From JBMOLL01 sp049325415 (GTDB taxonomy: Bacteria > Bacteroidota > Bacteroidia > Bacteroidales > GCA-2748055), in NCBI GenBank assembly GCA_049325415.1, contig JBMOLL010000076.1, forward strand, positions 1-63,176: 63,176 bases of DNA, read 5' to 3'. This document shows, piece by piece, positions 47,305-56,225 of the stretch; positions within the stretch are counted from its first letter, which is position 1; every line of letters begins with the position of its first letter. The notes below the pieces were generated by a model. The model saw only the letters and a list, made by a program, of their open reading frames with translations. It was not told the DNA's origin and did no database searches. Made by a program: the position numbers and the translations under genes.

Positions 47305-48135
47305 TTAGAGATTCTTAAATTCTTTTTCTGTTATGTTAATTAACTCTGCAACAAACAATTCCGCTGCCCTGGCTGAAAGAGTCATGTTCGGATGAGAGTC
47401 GTCCGGACCGACGGCATATTCCGGCTTGAGATAAAGGCCACCTTCCGTTTCAATGGATCTGAAATCAAAGATCGTGATATTGTCGCCTTCTTCATCCCAG
47501 GTGTTTTTAACCCAGTCGGCCATTTCAACGGCTCTTCCGGCATTCTCCTCATTGGTCTGGTTCTCAACCAGGGCCGCACCCGTCCATACGATAAAACGGG
47601 TCTCCGGAAAACTATGCATTTTTTCCTTCAGCGCTTCATACTGCAGCTGATAATTAGCCAGAGTTTTCTTTTCTGAATTTATATCTGCCTGCCCGTCATC
47701 CGCAAGAATATTACTGTATGGAAAACAGAACTTGAAAACAATCACGTCATAATCAGGCGTTAACATCTCAAGGGTGGGCTCCTCCATGAAGGGTTTCGGC
47801 CCGGCGTTCTTCACCCAGATGTTATAATAATCGAAGGGGTAGTTCTTCCATTTATAGGGATCTCCCGAAGGAAAAGCCCTCTCTTCAATGCTGATCTTCC
47901 TTCCTGACTGATCATTATACTCCTTCAGCAGACGGGGAACCATGCAGGTTTGCTCTTTGAAAGAAAACCGCTGTCCCTGTTTAACATCTCCGTACCAGAC
48001 GTTCTGCCCGGTACTGTGATGCAGGAAGATGATCTTCATATCAGGACTCTCATAGGTGAGCTCCTTTTGAACCGGTTTACATGCAGAAAACATAAATACG
48101 GCTGTTAAAAAAATTATTCCTGTTATGGTTTTCAT
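47305..48135 (-). CDS. SGNH-like lipoprotein
   Basis: About 276 residues from the ATG at 48133-48135. A TTG nine codons upstream would overlap the ligase stop and is less likely. The lipoprotein signal is VFMFSAC. The domain shows FLHHSTGQNVW near residue 36, where a Ser sits in place of the GDS block, and DDSHPNMTLSARAAELF near the end, matching the Asp-X-X-His block of SGNH hydrolases. It could be an esterase or transferase acting on acyl groups of the EPS. It lies between the ligase and the MBOAT gene. Confidence 0.72.
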   Translation of the reverse strand: MKTITGIIFLTAVFMFSACKPVQKELTYESPDMKIIFLHHSTGQNVWYGDVKQGQRFSFKEQTCMVPRLLKEYNDQSGRKISIEERAFPSGDPYKWKNYPFDYYNIWVKNAGPKPFMEEPTLEMLTPDYDVIVFKFCFPYSNILADDGQADINSEKKTLANYQLQYEALKEKMHSFPETRFIVWTGAALVENQTNEENAGRAVEMADWVKNTWDEEGDNITIFDFRSIETEGGLYLKPEYAVGPDDSHPNMTLSARAAELFVAELINITEKEFKNL

Positions 48136-48158
48136 GTTTCTTCTGTTTTGGTTATTTC

Positions 48159-49601
48159 TCAACCCTTGATCTTTTTCCCGGTTGCGCTCATGCTGAGCTG
48201 TTCCTTTATATCAAAGACCTGCGGGATCTTGAAAAGAGCAAGGTGTTTAGCGCAATGTTCCTTTAAAAATTCCTCGTTCAGCTTTTTACTGTCATTCACA
48301 ACGACGGTCGCTTTCAGGGCTTCCCCCAGGATTTCATCTTCTATTCCTTCCACGGTACAGTCGATCACCTCGGGAAGCGCAAGTATAACCGCTTCAATTT
48401 CTTTGGGACTGATCCGCTTACCTCCCACTTTAATTATTTCTTTCTTCCTGGCTGTCAGGTAAATATATCCGTCATCATCCACCGTACCCAGGTCGCCGGT
48501 GAACAGCCAGCCATCTTTCAGCGCTGCAGCGCTTCCTTCCGGATCCATGTAATATCCGATCATGACATTGTCGCCGCGGGCCATTACCTCTCCTGTTTCT
48601 CCCGGCTTTACCGGTTCACCTGATTCGCCGATAACACGAAGGGTGACTCCGGGTATTCCTTTCCCGATCGATCCCTTTCTTGTCTCGTAATCCTTCTCGG
48701 GTAAATAGGAAAGTCGCGCCGTGGCTTCGGTCTGCCCATACATTACGATAAACTTCACCTCCGGATGAGCCTGTCTGAACTCATCAATAAATACCGGGGC
48801 CAGCTTCCCTCCGGCCTGGGTAACATATTTCAGGTGAGGAAATTCCGTGCTTTTAAAGGAGTCGGATTTGCGTAACAGGATCTGAAAATGTGTGGGAACT
48901 CCTGCAAAACCTGTACATTCATTGTTTTTCAGGTCATTGATCACCGCACCAAGGAAGATAAACGCATTATTGAAGACGATGGACCCCCCGACCCGCAGGT
49001 GGGTGTGCAAAAGCGAGAGCCCGTAGCAGTAATAGAAAGGCAGAACTACCAGCATCCTGTCATCGGCACCAAGACCCAGGTAGTCGACAATCGAAGAAGT
49101 ATTGGCAATCAGGTTTTTGTGGGATAGCATAACGCCTTTGGGTTTCCCTGTGGAACCCGAGGTAAAGATGATCTCTGCACAGCGCTCCTTATCAAAACCA
49201 GCCTGCGGGGCACAGGCCATTTCTCCGGTATCAGCCAGGTGATCGGGCAGGAGGCAGTTTTCTTCTGAAAGGCCCAGCCTTTGTTTAACCTGGGGAACGG
49301 CAAAAATAAGTGGAGTCTCTGTCAGATCACGGATATATCTGAAACTTTCCGGTTCAATCATCGGATCCAGCGGTACCACCGTATTACCCGATTTAAGGAT
49401 GGCCAAATAGGTGACCAGGAAAAAAGAGTTATTGGGGGAAAGGAGGATAATATTCTTCCCTTCACCAACCCTGCTCCTGATCATCCCTGATACAGCGCAG
49501 GCCCTTTTATAAAGCTGCTCATAGCTCAATTCCTCTTTCCCGACCAGGAAATTCTTTTTGAGCCCGGAGGTGTTTTCGAAAAAGAAGTCGAATGCGTTCA
49601 T
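48159..49601 (-). CDS. AMP-forming acyl-CoA/acyl-ACP ligase
   Basis: A 480-residue cytoplasmic enzyme. Core motifs are IIFTSGSTGKPKGVMLSHKN near residue 145, VMYGQTEATARLSYLP near 285, GWLFTGDLGTVDDDGYIYL near 365 and the C-terminal lysine motif SATGKKIKG. It activates a carboxylic acid as acyl-AMP and loads it on a thiol, plausibly the carrier protein at 53171, like DltA. Its start codon is only about 5 bp from an 8-bp tandem repeat tract, so the native leader has probably been replaced. Confidence 0.9.
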   Translation of the reverse strand: MNAFDFFFENTSGLKKNFLVGKEELSYEQLYKRACAVSGMIRSRVGEGKNIILLSPNNSFFLVTYLAILKSGNTVVPLDPMIEPESFRYIRDLTETPLIFAVPQVKQRLGLSEENCLLPDHLADTGEMACAPQAGFDKERCAEIIFTSGSTGKPKGVMLSHKNLIANTSSIVDYLGLGADDRMLVVLPFYYCYGLSLLHTHLRVGGSIVFNNAFIFLGAVINDLKNNECTGFAGVPTHFQILLRKSDSFKSTEFPHLKYVTQAGGKLAPVFIDEFRQAHPEVKFIVMYGQTEATARLSYLPEKDYETRKGSIGKGIPGVTLRVIGESGEPVKPGETGEVMARGDNVMIGYYMDPEGSAAALKDGWLFTGDLGTVDDDGYIYLTARKKEIIKVGGKRISPKEIEAVILALPEVIDCTVEGIEDEILGEALKATVVVNDSKKLNEEFLKEHCAKHLALFKIPQVFDIKEQLSMSATGKKIKG

Positions 49602-49603
49602 GG

Positions 49604-49737
49604 GGTTAGCAGTTTAGCGGGTTAGCGGGTTAGCGGGTTAGCGGTTTAGCAGTTTAGCAGTTTAGCGGTATAGCGGGTTAGCGGGTTAGCAGTTTAGCGG
49701 GTTAGCAGTTTAGCAGTTTAGCGGGTTAGCGGGTTAA
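49604..49737. repeat. 8-bp tandem repeat tract, about 16 copies
   Basis: TAGC recurs every 8 bp without slippage. Units are mainly TAGCGGGT and TAGCAGTT with a few TAGCGGTT/TAGCGGTA. It fills the space between the four-helix-bundle stop and the ligase start, and is the inverted partner of the tract at 50140. Confidence 0.95.
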
Positions 49738-49750
49738 AGGATATGGAAGG

Positions 49751-50101
49751 CTAATTGGTTTTTCTAAGAAGATTTGCAAGTACTTTTTCTGTTTCAACAA
49801 ACTTTACATTATAGACTTCATTTTTATCCTTTTCGATATATCCTAATCGAATAGCAATGGAATATTGATAATACAATTCGCGAAGCGAGCCAAAAGCAAT
49901 CTCCAGGAACCTTTTGTATTCAGCAGTTGATGTTCTTGAACAACCTTCAACAATGTTAGAGGGTACTGAAATGGCCGCTCTTCTCATTTGAGATGACAAT
50001 CCATATACTTCCTCTTTCGGAAATCCCCTGGTAAACCGATAAACCATAATTACTAATTCATCGGCTAATTCGAACGCCCGTAGTTTTTTGTGATCCCTCA
50101 T
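49751..50101 (-). CDS. Four-helix-bundle protein (S23/IVP family), copy 1
   Basis: A 116-residue protein from the ATG at 50099-50101 (an upstream start would reach into the flanking repeat). The family signature is clear: AFELADELV, GLSSQMRRAAISVPSNIVEG, then STAEYKRFLEIAFGSLREL. Members of this family are encoded in 23S rRNA intervening sequences and occur free-standing across Bacteroidota. A relative, Avd, belongs to diversity-generating retroelements, but no reverse transcriptase is encoded here. The gene is inserted in the acyl-transfer operon between two inverted repeat tracts. Function unknown. Confidence 0.9.
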   Translation of the reverse strand: MRDHKKLRAFELADELVIMVYRFTRGFPKEEVYGLSSQMRRAAISVPSNIVEGCSRTSTAEYKRFLEIAFGSLRELYYQYSIAIRLGYIEKDKNEVYNVKFVETEKVLANLLRKTN

Positions 50102-50139
50102 TTTAATGTCACTATTTAGATAAACACAAAATTGTATCA

Positions 50140-50203
50140 CGCTAAACCGCTACCAAGCTAAACCGCTACCAAGCTAAACAGCTACCAAGCTAAACAGCTA
50201 TAC
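50140..50203. repeat. 16-bp tandem repeat tract, about 4 copies
   Basis: GCTAAAC(C/A)GCTACCAA is repeated four times, the last copy diverged. It is two 8-bp units and is complementary to the TAGCGGTTTAGC units of the tract at 49604. It runs over the stop codon of the NAD-synthase-like gene at 50198-50200. Confidence 0.95.
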
Positions 50204-51190
50204 CAAATAGTCCCTTACAGGCGACATCCTCAGATACTCCGTAGTCTTCCGCTTTCTTTCAAAATTGAGGAACAAGGCAGCAACCCTTTCCGGTGTTTCT
50301 CCCATTACGGCAGCCACTTCTTCCGGTGAATACCCGTTTTCATAGCCATACCAGTAACGGTCCATCTGGTCAAAAGGAAGCTGGTAGAAGAACTCTTCCT
50401 GGGTCTGTTCGGCAGTATAGGTATCGGTGGTCGGTGTCCTTTCAATGATCCCACGGGGCACGCCCAGGTATTCAGCCACCTGGTAGACCTGTGTTTTGTA
50501 GAGGTTTCCGATCGGCATAACATCGGCTCCGCCATCGCCGTATTTTACAAAGAATCCCTGTTCCTGCTCATGTTTGTTCGGGGTTCCGATCACGGCATAA
50601 TGCAGGGCCTCCGCATAATAATAAAGCATCGACATCCTGGAACGCTGCTTAAAGTTGGAGGAAGCAACGATCTGCAGATAATCACGGGCATGCAGGATTT
50701 TCTCCTGCTCGCGGCCATCTGGTCCGATGATGGTAAGGGAGAAGAGCGGGGGAAGGTTGTTGAATAAACCGCTTTGCTTAACCCCAATCTTCATTTTATA
50801 GCTTGCGGGATCGTATTCAGGGAAAGCTCTTTTTACCGCTTCATCCCTTCTTTCATAGCATTTAAATCCTTTCAATGTAGGGGTCAGGTTCTCCAGATGG
50901 AGGTCCTTTACACCAAAAGTCGCCGCAAGTTCCCTGGCCAGCATTTCACTTTCCGGACTTGAATCCTGTTCCGGCATCATAATGGCGGTCACTTTATCGG
51001 GACCGAAGGCTTTTGCAGCAAGGCCGAGGCAGACCGAAGAATCGATCCCTCCGCTCACACCCACCACGCCGCCATAGCGCCGCATCTGGGTATGTACATC
51101 TTCCCTGAGTTTACTGGTGATGGCGTCAACTACTCCCGCTACATCCTTAAGGAGTATAATGTCTTTTGAAAATGGTTCTTTCTTATTCAT
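50198..51190 (-). CDS. NAD+ synthase-like (NadE-type) amide ligase
   Basis: A 330-residue cytoplasmic ATP pyrophosphatase. The PP-loop GVSGGIDSSVCLGLA lies near residue 45, followed by MMPEQDSS. GDGGADVMPIGNLYKTQVYQVAEYLGVP near 220 is typical of NadE. No glutaminase domain is fused. A housekeeping NAD role is possible, but its place between asparagine synthase and an acyl ligase suggests it may supply amidation in a glycan or acyl pathway. The stop codon lies inside a tandem repeat. Confidence 0.82.
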   Translation of the reverse strand: MNKKEPFSKDIILLKDVAGVVDAITSKLREDVHTQMRRYGGVVGVSGGIDSSVCLGLAAKAFGPDKVTAIMMPEQDSSPESEMLARELAATFGVKDLHLENLTPTLKGFKCYERRDEAVKRAFPEYDPASYKMKIGVKQSGLFNNLPPLFSLTIIGPDGREQEKILHARDYLQIVASSNFKQRSRMSMLYYYAEALHYAVIGTPNKHEQEQGFFVKYGDGGADVMPIGNLYKTQVYQVAEYLGVPRGIIERTPTTDTYTAEQTQEEFFYQLPFDQMDRYWYGYENGYSPEEVAAVMGETPERVAALFLNFERKRKTTEYLRMSPVRDYLV

Positions 51191-51199
51191 GATTCAAAA

Positions 51200-53164
51200 T
51201 TATTCTTCAATCAGTTTTAAATTAACTAACCTGTTTATGCTGAGCCCTTCATTTTTACCTTCAATGTATTGATAATGAAGCATCTGCGTGGAGAGAATGG
51301 TGACAAGTGCCATGCTTTCCGTTTCAGAAGCCTGACCGCTGGTCCTGATCTTATTAAGCAGGGTTTTTACTCCGGCCGGATTAAAGATTCCGGTTGCAGC
51401 CAGATACTCATCAGAGATCATCTGACGAGAATATTCCGGCAGGCTGTCCGAGAGGAAAACGGAAGCTATAGGCGCCCTGTAGGCCTGTTTTGAACGATTT
51501 AAAATAGATGGAGGAATCTTGTCCTTAACCAGCTTCTTCAAGAGGTATTTCTCCTGAAGCCCTTTCAATTTCAGGTTCGCCGGTACTGAAGCAAGGAACT
51601 CAATCACCCGGTAATCGAGGAAGGGATAACGTCCTTCGATGGAGTTGGCCATTCCCATGCGGTCGCCCTGTGTTGAGAGCAGGTATCCCGACATAAATAC
51701 AGTAGACTCCAGCCACTGGGCCTTTTCCAGCGAGCCCCAGGTGGAGAATCCTTCCGGAAGGATCCGGTGAATTTCCTGACGGGGATCATACTCCGCAGTG
51801 TTGCTGCGAACGGCTTCTCCCACGTACTTACTGATATGCCCGGAATTATTCCACCTTAATAAATGAGAGTACAGGGGATTATCGGTATCCTCCAGGCGGA
51901 AGCCAAAGAACATCTTGAGAACATTCGGATTGGCATTCTGCATCTGGGGCAGGTAGGGATAAAGCTTTGTCAACAGCAAGGGCCGTATAGCCGAACGGGG
52001 CTCACGGGCCCAGAATCTCCGGATCTCACTTTCCTTGAAGATGTTATATCCCGCCAGCATTTCATCGGCTCCTTCCCCGGTGATCACGACCTTGATCCCG
52101 TTTTCCCGGACCAGGCCGGAAAGCAGCATCATGGGGGTCGGGGCCGTCCTGATCATGGGAATTTCTGAATGCCAGACCACCTTCGGGAAATTCTCGGCAA
52201 TATCCTTCGCGGTGCAATTGATGGATTTGTGGTTGGTATTGAAGTACTTTACCGCTTCATTCTGATACGAACTTTCATCATAGGCCTTTTCCCCGAAAGT
52301 GATCGAAAAGGTATTCAGTACATCCGGCTCAATTTCCTTGATATAGGCAACGGTTGCACTGGAATCGATTCCTCCGCTGAGGTAGGCTGCCACCTCCACA
52401 TCGGCACGGAGGCGGATGCGGATGGCATTGGAAAACAGTTCGTCGAATTTTTCAAGGTACTCATTGAGCGAGAGCTTCTCCAGGTCGTTACTGAAGGTGA
52501 GCTGCCAGAATCTTTCGATTTTCAGACCCTGACTGTTGAGTGTCAGACAATGTCCCGGCGACAACTCATCAATCCCCTCAAAAACCGAAGCGGGGGTGAT
52601 CGTCGTCCAGTAAGTCATCATCTGCAGTAAACGCTCTCCGGAGATCTTCCTTCGTACCTGTTCGTTTTCAAATATGCTCTTGATTTCAGAAGCAAAAGTG
52701 AATATACCATCCTGATAATGAAAGAACAGTGGCCGGATCCCAACGCGGTCGCGGGCCATAAACAGCTCATCCTTCACGTTATCCCAGATGGCGAAGGCAA
52801 ACTGGCCGTTAAGCATGCCCAGGCACTGCTTTCCATAAAGGGCATACAACTGTACCAGTACTTCGGTATCGGAGGTGGTTTTCAGGTGATAACCCCTTTT
52901 CTCCAGATCGGCTTTCAACTCGACATAATTAAATATTTCGCCGTTAAAAACGATCCAATATCTACCCGACAGATCGGAAATGGGCTGCTGGCCCCCGGAA
53001 AGGTCGATGATGCTCAGCCGTACATTACCGATGGTGGCTTTTGCGGAATGATAAATCCCGCTCTCATCAGGACCGCGGTAGTATATCCTGGAGAGCATAC
53101 GCTCAACAACAGCCCGGCGTTCATTCCGGTCGGGCGAATTGACAACTCCTGCAATCCCGCACAT
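51200..53164 (-). CDS. Asparagine synthase (glutamine-hydrolysing) family amidotransferase
   Basis: A 654-residue protein. The N-terminal class II glutaminase starts MCGIAGVVN with nucleophile Cys2. The synthase domain carries AYLSGGIDSSATVAYI near residue 255, plus ITGEGADEMLAGYN near 355. Length is normal for AsnB. In EPS loci such proteins often amidate a sugar uronate or an acyl acceptor rather than aspartate. Gaps of 6 and 9 bp tie it to the carrier-protein and NadE-like genes. Substrate not determined. Confidence 0.92.
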   Translation of the reverse strand: MCGIAGVVNSPDRNERRAVVERMLSRIYYRGPDESGIYHSAKATIGNVRLSIIDLSGGQQPISDLSGRYWIVFNGEIFNYVELKADLEKRGYHLKTTSDTEVLVQLYALYGKQCLGMLNGQFAFAIWDNVKDELFMARDRVGIRPLFFHYQDGIFTFASEIKSIFENEQVRRKISGERLLQMMTYWTTITPASVFEGIDELSPGHCLTLNSQGLKIERFWQLTFSNDLEKLSLNEYLEKFDELFSNAIRIRLRADVEVAAYLSGGIDSSATVAYIKEIEPDVLNTFSITFGEKAYDESSYQNEAVKYFNTNHKSINCTAKDIAENFPKVVWHSEIPMIRTAPTPMMLLSGLVRENGIKVVITGEGADEMLAGYNIFKESEIRRFWAREPRSAIRPLLLTKLYPYLPQMQNANPNVLKMFFGFRLEDTDNPLYSHLLRWNNSGHISKYVGEAVRSNTAEYDPRQEIHRILPEGFSTWGSLEKAQWLESTVFMSGYLLSTQGDRMGMANSIEGRYPFLDYRVIEFLASVPANLKLKGLQEKYLLKKLVKDKIPPSILNRSKQAYRAPIASVFLSDSLPEYSRQMISDEYLAATGIFNPAGVKTLLNKIRTSGQASETESMALVTILSTQMLHYQYIEGKNEGLSINRLVNLKLIEE

Positions 53165-53170
53165 GTTCCT

Positions 53171-53419
53171 TTAGGCTGATTTACGTAATACGAATTCTGA
53201 AATGGCTTTGATCGATTCGAAATTCTCCTCTACCATATCCACGTCTGTGGCTTTGATCTTGAAAGTATCCTCAAGGTAAGTGATCAGCATGACCAGCCCC
53301 ATCGAATCCAGAAATCCGTTTTTGAACAGTAATACATCTTCCGTTATCTTATCCTTACTGGAAAATGTGTTGTCATAAACATACTGAAACACTCCTTTTT
53401 TAATTTCTTCAATATTCAT
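53171..53419 (-). CDS. Acyl carrier protein
   Basis: An 82-residue four-helix carrier. The phosphopantetheine site is Ser39 in GFLDSMGLVML, and the rest has the acidic character usual for ACPs. It is not the housekeeping fatty-acid ACP by context: it heads an operon with asparagine synthase, NadE-like protein and an AMP ligase, and is therefore more like DltC. It would carry the activated acyl or aminoacyl group to the MBOAT step. Confidence 0.9.
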   Translation of the reverse strand: MNIEEIKKGVFQYVYDNTFSSKDKITEDVLLFKNGFLDSMGLVMLITYLEDTFKIKATDVDMVEENFESIKAISEFVLRKSA

Positions 53420-53732
53420 ACTCTGCTAATCTGATAAATTTATAATCGTTATTTTATTCACCAAAAAGAACTCTAAATTAGTATTTTTCCGACGGATGGC
53501 CCCTGCAAAATCACATTATTCGACAGCCTTGATCCTAAGTTCCACAGGCATCTCCTCCGGCGTGTCGAGCAGCCTCTTTTTAAAATTTATTAAAAGCTAT
53601 TAATAAAATCGTTTTACCCACAGATACTATAGTTTCCCTAAAGAAAAACGGACATTTGTCATAATGAGCTAAATGCCCGCATTTTCTTGCATCTTTTTTA
53701 AGGGTTCCGGAAACCGCCCGGCTTATGTTGCA
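53420..53732. other. Promoter region of the acyl-transfer operon, 313 bp
   Basis: It lies upstream of the carrier-protein gene and downstream of the T9SS protein gene, both on the minus strand. There is no ORF. An imperfect hairpin around 53650-53685 (ACATTT...AAATGC) may end the T9SS transcript, but it is weak. Confidence 0.4.
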
Positions 53733-56225
53733 TCAGGGCAAATAAACCACCCTCTTAACAAGGTTGAACTGCTCTCCCGTAACTTTTACTAAATAGGTCC
53801 CGGGGGCAAAACCTTCTGCATTCCAGACAAAAGAACCGGAATCCATACCCTCATTGCCCAGGTCCTCCACCAGCCGGCCGTATAAATCATAGACAGCTAC
53901 ATTAACAGAACTGATCTCCCTTCCGGTGATCTCGATAGTTATCCTGTCGCTGAAGGGATTGGGATAGATCCTGAGATCCCCTACACCCGGGGCAGGATTC
54001 ACCCCGGAAAGGTTCCCGGTATTCTGAAAATCCAGCGGATTGAAGGCATCGCCTGCCACCATATCCTTTTCGAAAGTAATTGTTCCCTCCAGCTCATAAC
54101 TCTGGTTTTCCGAGACATCAAGGAAACTGAAATGAATTTCTTCCCCTTCTGCACTGTTACTGTAGATCATGATCGGATACAGGTAAGTTCCGGTGGGAGA
54201 GAAATAAAGACCGTCGGTAACCCCCCGGCACTCGTCCCCGGCGTAGGCCAGAAGGAGATCTTCTTCCGATCCGCTGACCGTACCGTCCAGAAGTACCCGG
54301 GCCGTTACCGTGCCATTAAATTCAAAATCGTGAATATTGAGGTAGGCATCCACCGGAGAATTTTCCCTGGCAACGGCTAACTTCTTCACCGGGGCTGTCG
54401 CCGGATAAGTGAGAGTGCCTGAATTTGCCATACGAATCATATATCCGTTCCCGGGGGATAGTTCTGAAAGAGTTCCGAACCAACCTGTCCCTGCATAATA
54501 AGTCGAGGAACTGACCTGGTCTTTAATATAATCCTGGTCGGCCAGAGTGAGAGAAGCAAGAGCTTCTCCAAGGGGCATGGCTGTCTGCGGAAGATAGCCG
54601 ATCCAGTTCCAGCCTGCACTGATATCAATACCCGCTGTGTCCGGATCCACAGGCAGACCGGTCAAGCTCATGTTGAAAGCCTGTCCCGCCCTGAATAGAT
54701 ATAGATCCCTCGGATCGAGTTCAAGCAGTTTTCCAAACCAGCCATAACCGTCATAATAGCTCGAAGAGTATACCTGATTTTTTATGTAATCCCCTGCGAT
54801 ATTGTTTGCTCCGAAGCAACTGCCAAGCGAAAGGTCGTCGGGCATCACGTTCAGGGAGAACCAGTTGAAGCCGGTTTCAAAAGCGGTGCTGAAATCCACA
54901 GTCGATACGTGCGCCTGCGTGGTAACGCTTGCTTCAGCACTGAAAGCGCTTTCATTGCCTTTTGCGTCCCTGGCTGTAATAACATAGGTGTAGGTGGTGG
55001 AGGGACTCAGTCCCTGATCCGAAAAACCTGTTTCAGCTGTTGTCGAAACCAGGACATTATCCCTGTAAACCCCATAGGCAGTAACCCCAACGTCGTCAGT
55101 GGAAGCATTCCAGCTCAGCGTAACGGTTGATTCACCCGTGGCCACGGCTGAAACACCTGTTGGTACGGAAGGCGGTGTAACATCCACAACTTCAGCCTTG
55201 CCATCCCAGCCGGCCATTCGTGCAAGTAACCACCACATAGCCTTGGCCAGGCGAACGGTACCCACTTCACCGATATGATCGCCGTCTTCGGAATAGGATC
55301 CGCTCAGATCGATCATGTTATCCGGATGGATGAACTCAAAACTCTGCACAACGCTGCCGTAGTCGGTCCAGGAAACCGTGTTTTTCTGACCGGCATTATT
55401 CCAGCTCAGAATATCTGCATAGTCGAAAAGATAGCCGCTGCCCCTGGCTGCCATATAGTCGCGGATATACTTGGTCTTCAGGTAACGCTGATAACCGGCT
55501 TCTCCTGCGTTGTACGAAACAATATCGACAGGTCCGGTGGTGAAGAATACGATTGTTTTCAGATTATTGGCTTCACAAAATGCAATATAATCCTCCGTAG
55601 CCTTCAGATAGGTGTCCATGGTCACCCTGTTCCCGGTGAGAATGCTGTCGCCCTTGTCGAGGCCCCAGATCCTGTTCCCGTCGGTACCTCCTGAAGTAGA
55701 GCCTGCCCAGCGTACATTATAAACGGGATCTACCGTGCCCGAGGGACTGTTGGTCCAGCTCATATCCCAGCACCAGCCAAACCCGGTTGCTGCAAGGTCA
55801 AAACTCCCGCTGGCAGCATAGAGAAGTCCGTCTTTGGTTCGTTGAATAGCCGCCGGACTGGTAAACCAGTCTTCTTCACCATAATTATAGATCCAGCCGC
55901 TTGTATATTCCATGGTTCCCCAGGTGGCGCGACTGAAACGAAGGTTCTGGTCGGTGGCGGGATCGGGTGTACCCGATTCCCTTACATTGACCTGAAAACG
56001 TGCATCCATGGACTCCAGCAGGGCAAGACCTTTGCGATACCCGTACGAATGTGATTCCCCGGGAACCGTAACCCACATCTTTTTCACCGAATCAATATAC
56101 TGCTGGGGGATAATATCATAATCATCAATAATGGTATGATCGGCAACAATTGCCTGCCCTGACAGGCCTGAAAAACAGGCCAGAAGCGGAACAGACATCA
56201 ATAATAGAACTTTCTTCCTCATCAT
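53733..56225 (-). CDS. T9SS-sorted SGNH-like/fibronectin protein
   Basis: About 830 residues from the ATG at 56223-56225, preceded by AAGGAG at normal distance. It has a signal peptide, then an N-terminal domain of about 350 residues that resembles SGNH/GDSL proteins only loosely (VPGESHSYGY near the start, DGDHIGEVGTVRLAKAMWW near its end). A fibronectin type III domain follows (about 360-450, VTLSWNASTDDVGVTAYGVY), then two WFGTLS-type modules, one ECRG module (AYAGDECRG) and a T9SS type A tail (LRIYPNPFSDRI). It shares modules with the metalloprotease at 4834. It is likely a secreted carbohydrate-active protein. Activity not shown. Confidence 0.82.
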   Translation of the reverse strand: MMRKKVLLLMSVPLLACFSGLSGQAIVADHTIIDDYDIIPQQYIDSVKKMWVTVPGESHSYGYRKGLALLESMDARFQVNVRESGTPDPATDQNLRFSRATWGTMEYTSGWIYNYGEEDWFTSPAAIQRTKDGLLYAASGSFDLAATGFGWCWDMSWTNSPSGTVDPVYNVRWAGSTSGGTDGNRIWGLDKGDSILTGNRVTMDTYLKATEDYIAFCEANNLKTIVFFTTGPVDIVSYNAGEAGYQRYLKTKYIRDYMAARGSGYLFDYADILSWNNAGQKNTVSWTDYGSVVQSFEFIHPDNMIDLSGSYSEDGDHIGEVGTVRLAKAMWWLLARMAGWDGKAEVVDVTPPSVPTGVSAVATGESTVTLSWNASTDDVGVTAYGVYRDNVLVSTTAETGFSDQGLSPSTTYTYVITARDAKGNESAFSAEASVTTQAHVSTVDFSTAFETGFNWFSLNVMPDDLSLGSCFGANNIAGDYIKNQVYSSSYYDGYGWFGKLLELDPRDLYLFRAGQAFNMSLTGLPVDPDTAGIDISAGWNWIGYLPQTAMPLGEALASLTLADQDYIKDQVSSSTYYAGTGWFGTLSELSPGNGYMIRMANSGTLTYPATAPVKKLAVARENSPVDAYLNIHDFEFNGTVTARVLLDGTVSGSEEDLLLAYAGDECRGVTDGLYFSPTGTYLYPIMIYSNSAEGEEIHFSFLDVSENQSYELEGTITFEKDMVAGDAFNPLDFQNTGNLSGVNPAPGVGDLRIYPNPFSDRITIEITGREISSVNVAVYDLYGRLVEDLGNEGMDSGSFVWNAEGFAPGTYLVKVTGEQFNLVKRVVYLP

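Noticed and set aside
49604..50203. Repeat tracts considered as a CRISPR array
   Set aside because: Units are 8 or 16 bp with no unique spacers and there are no cas genes.
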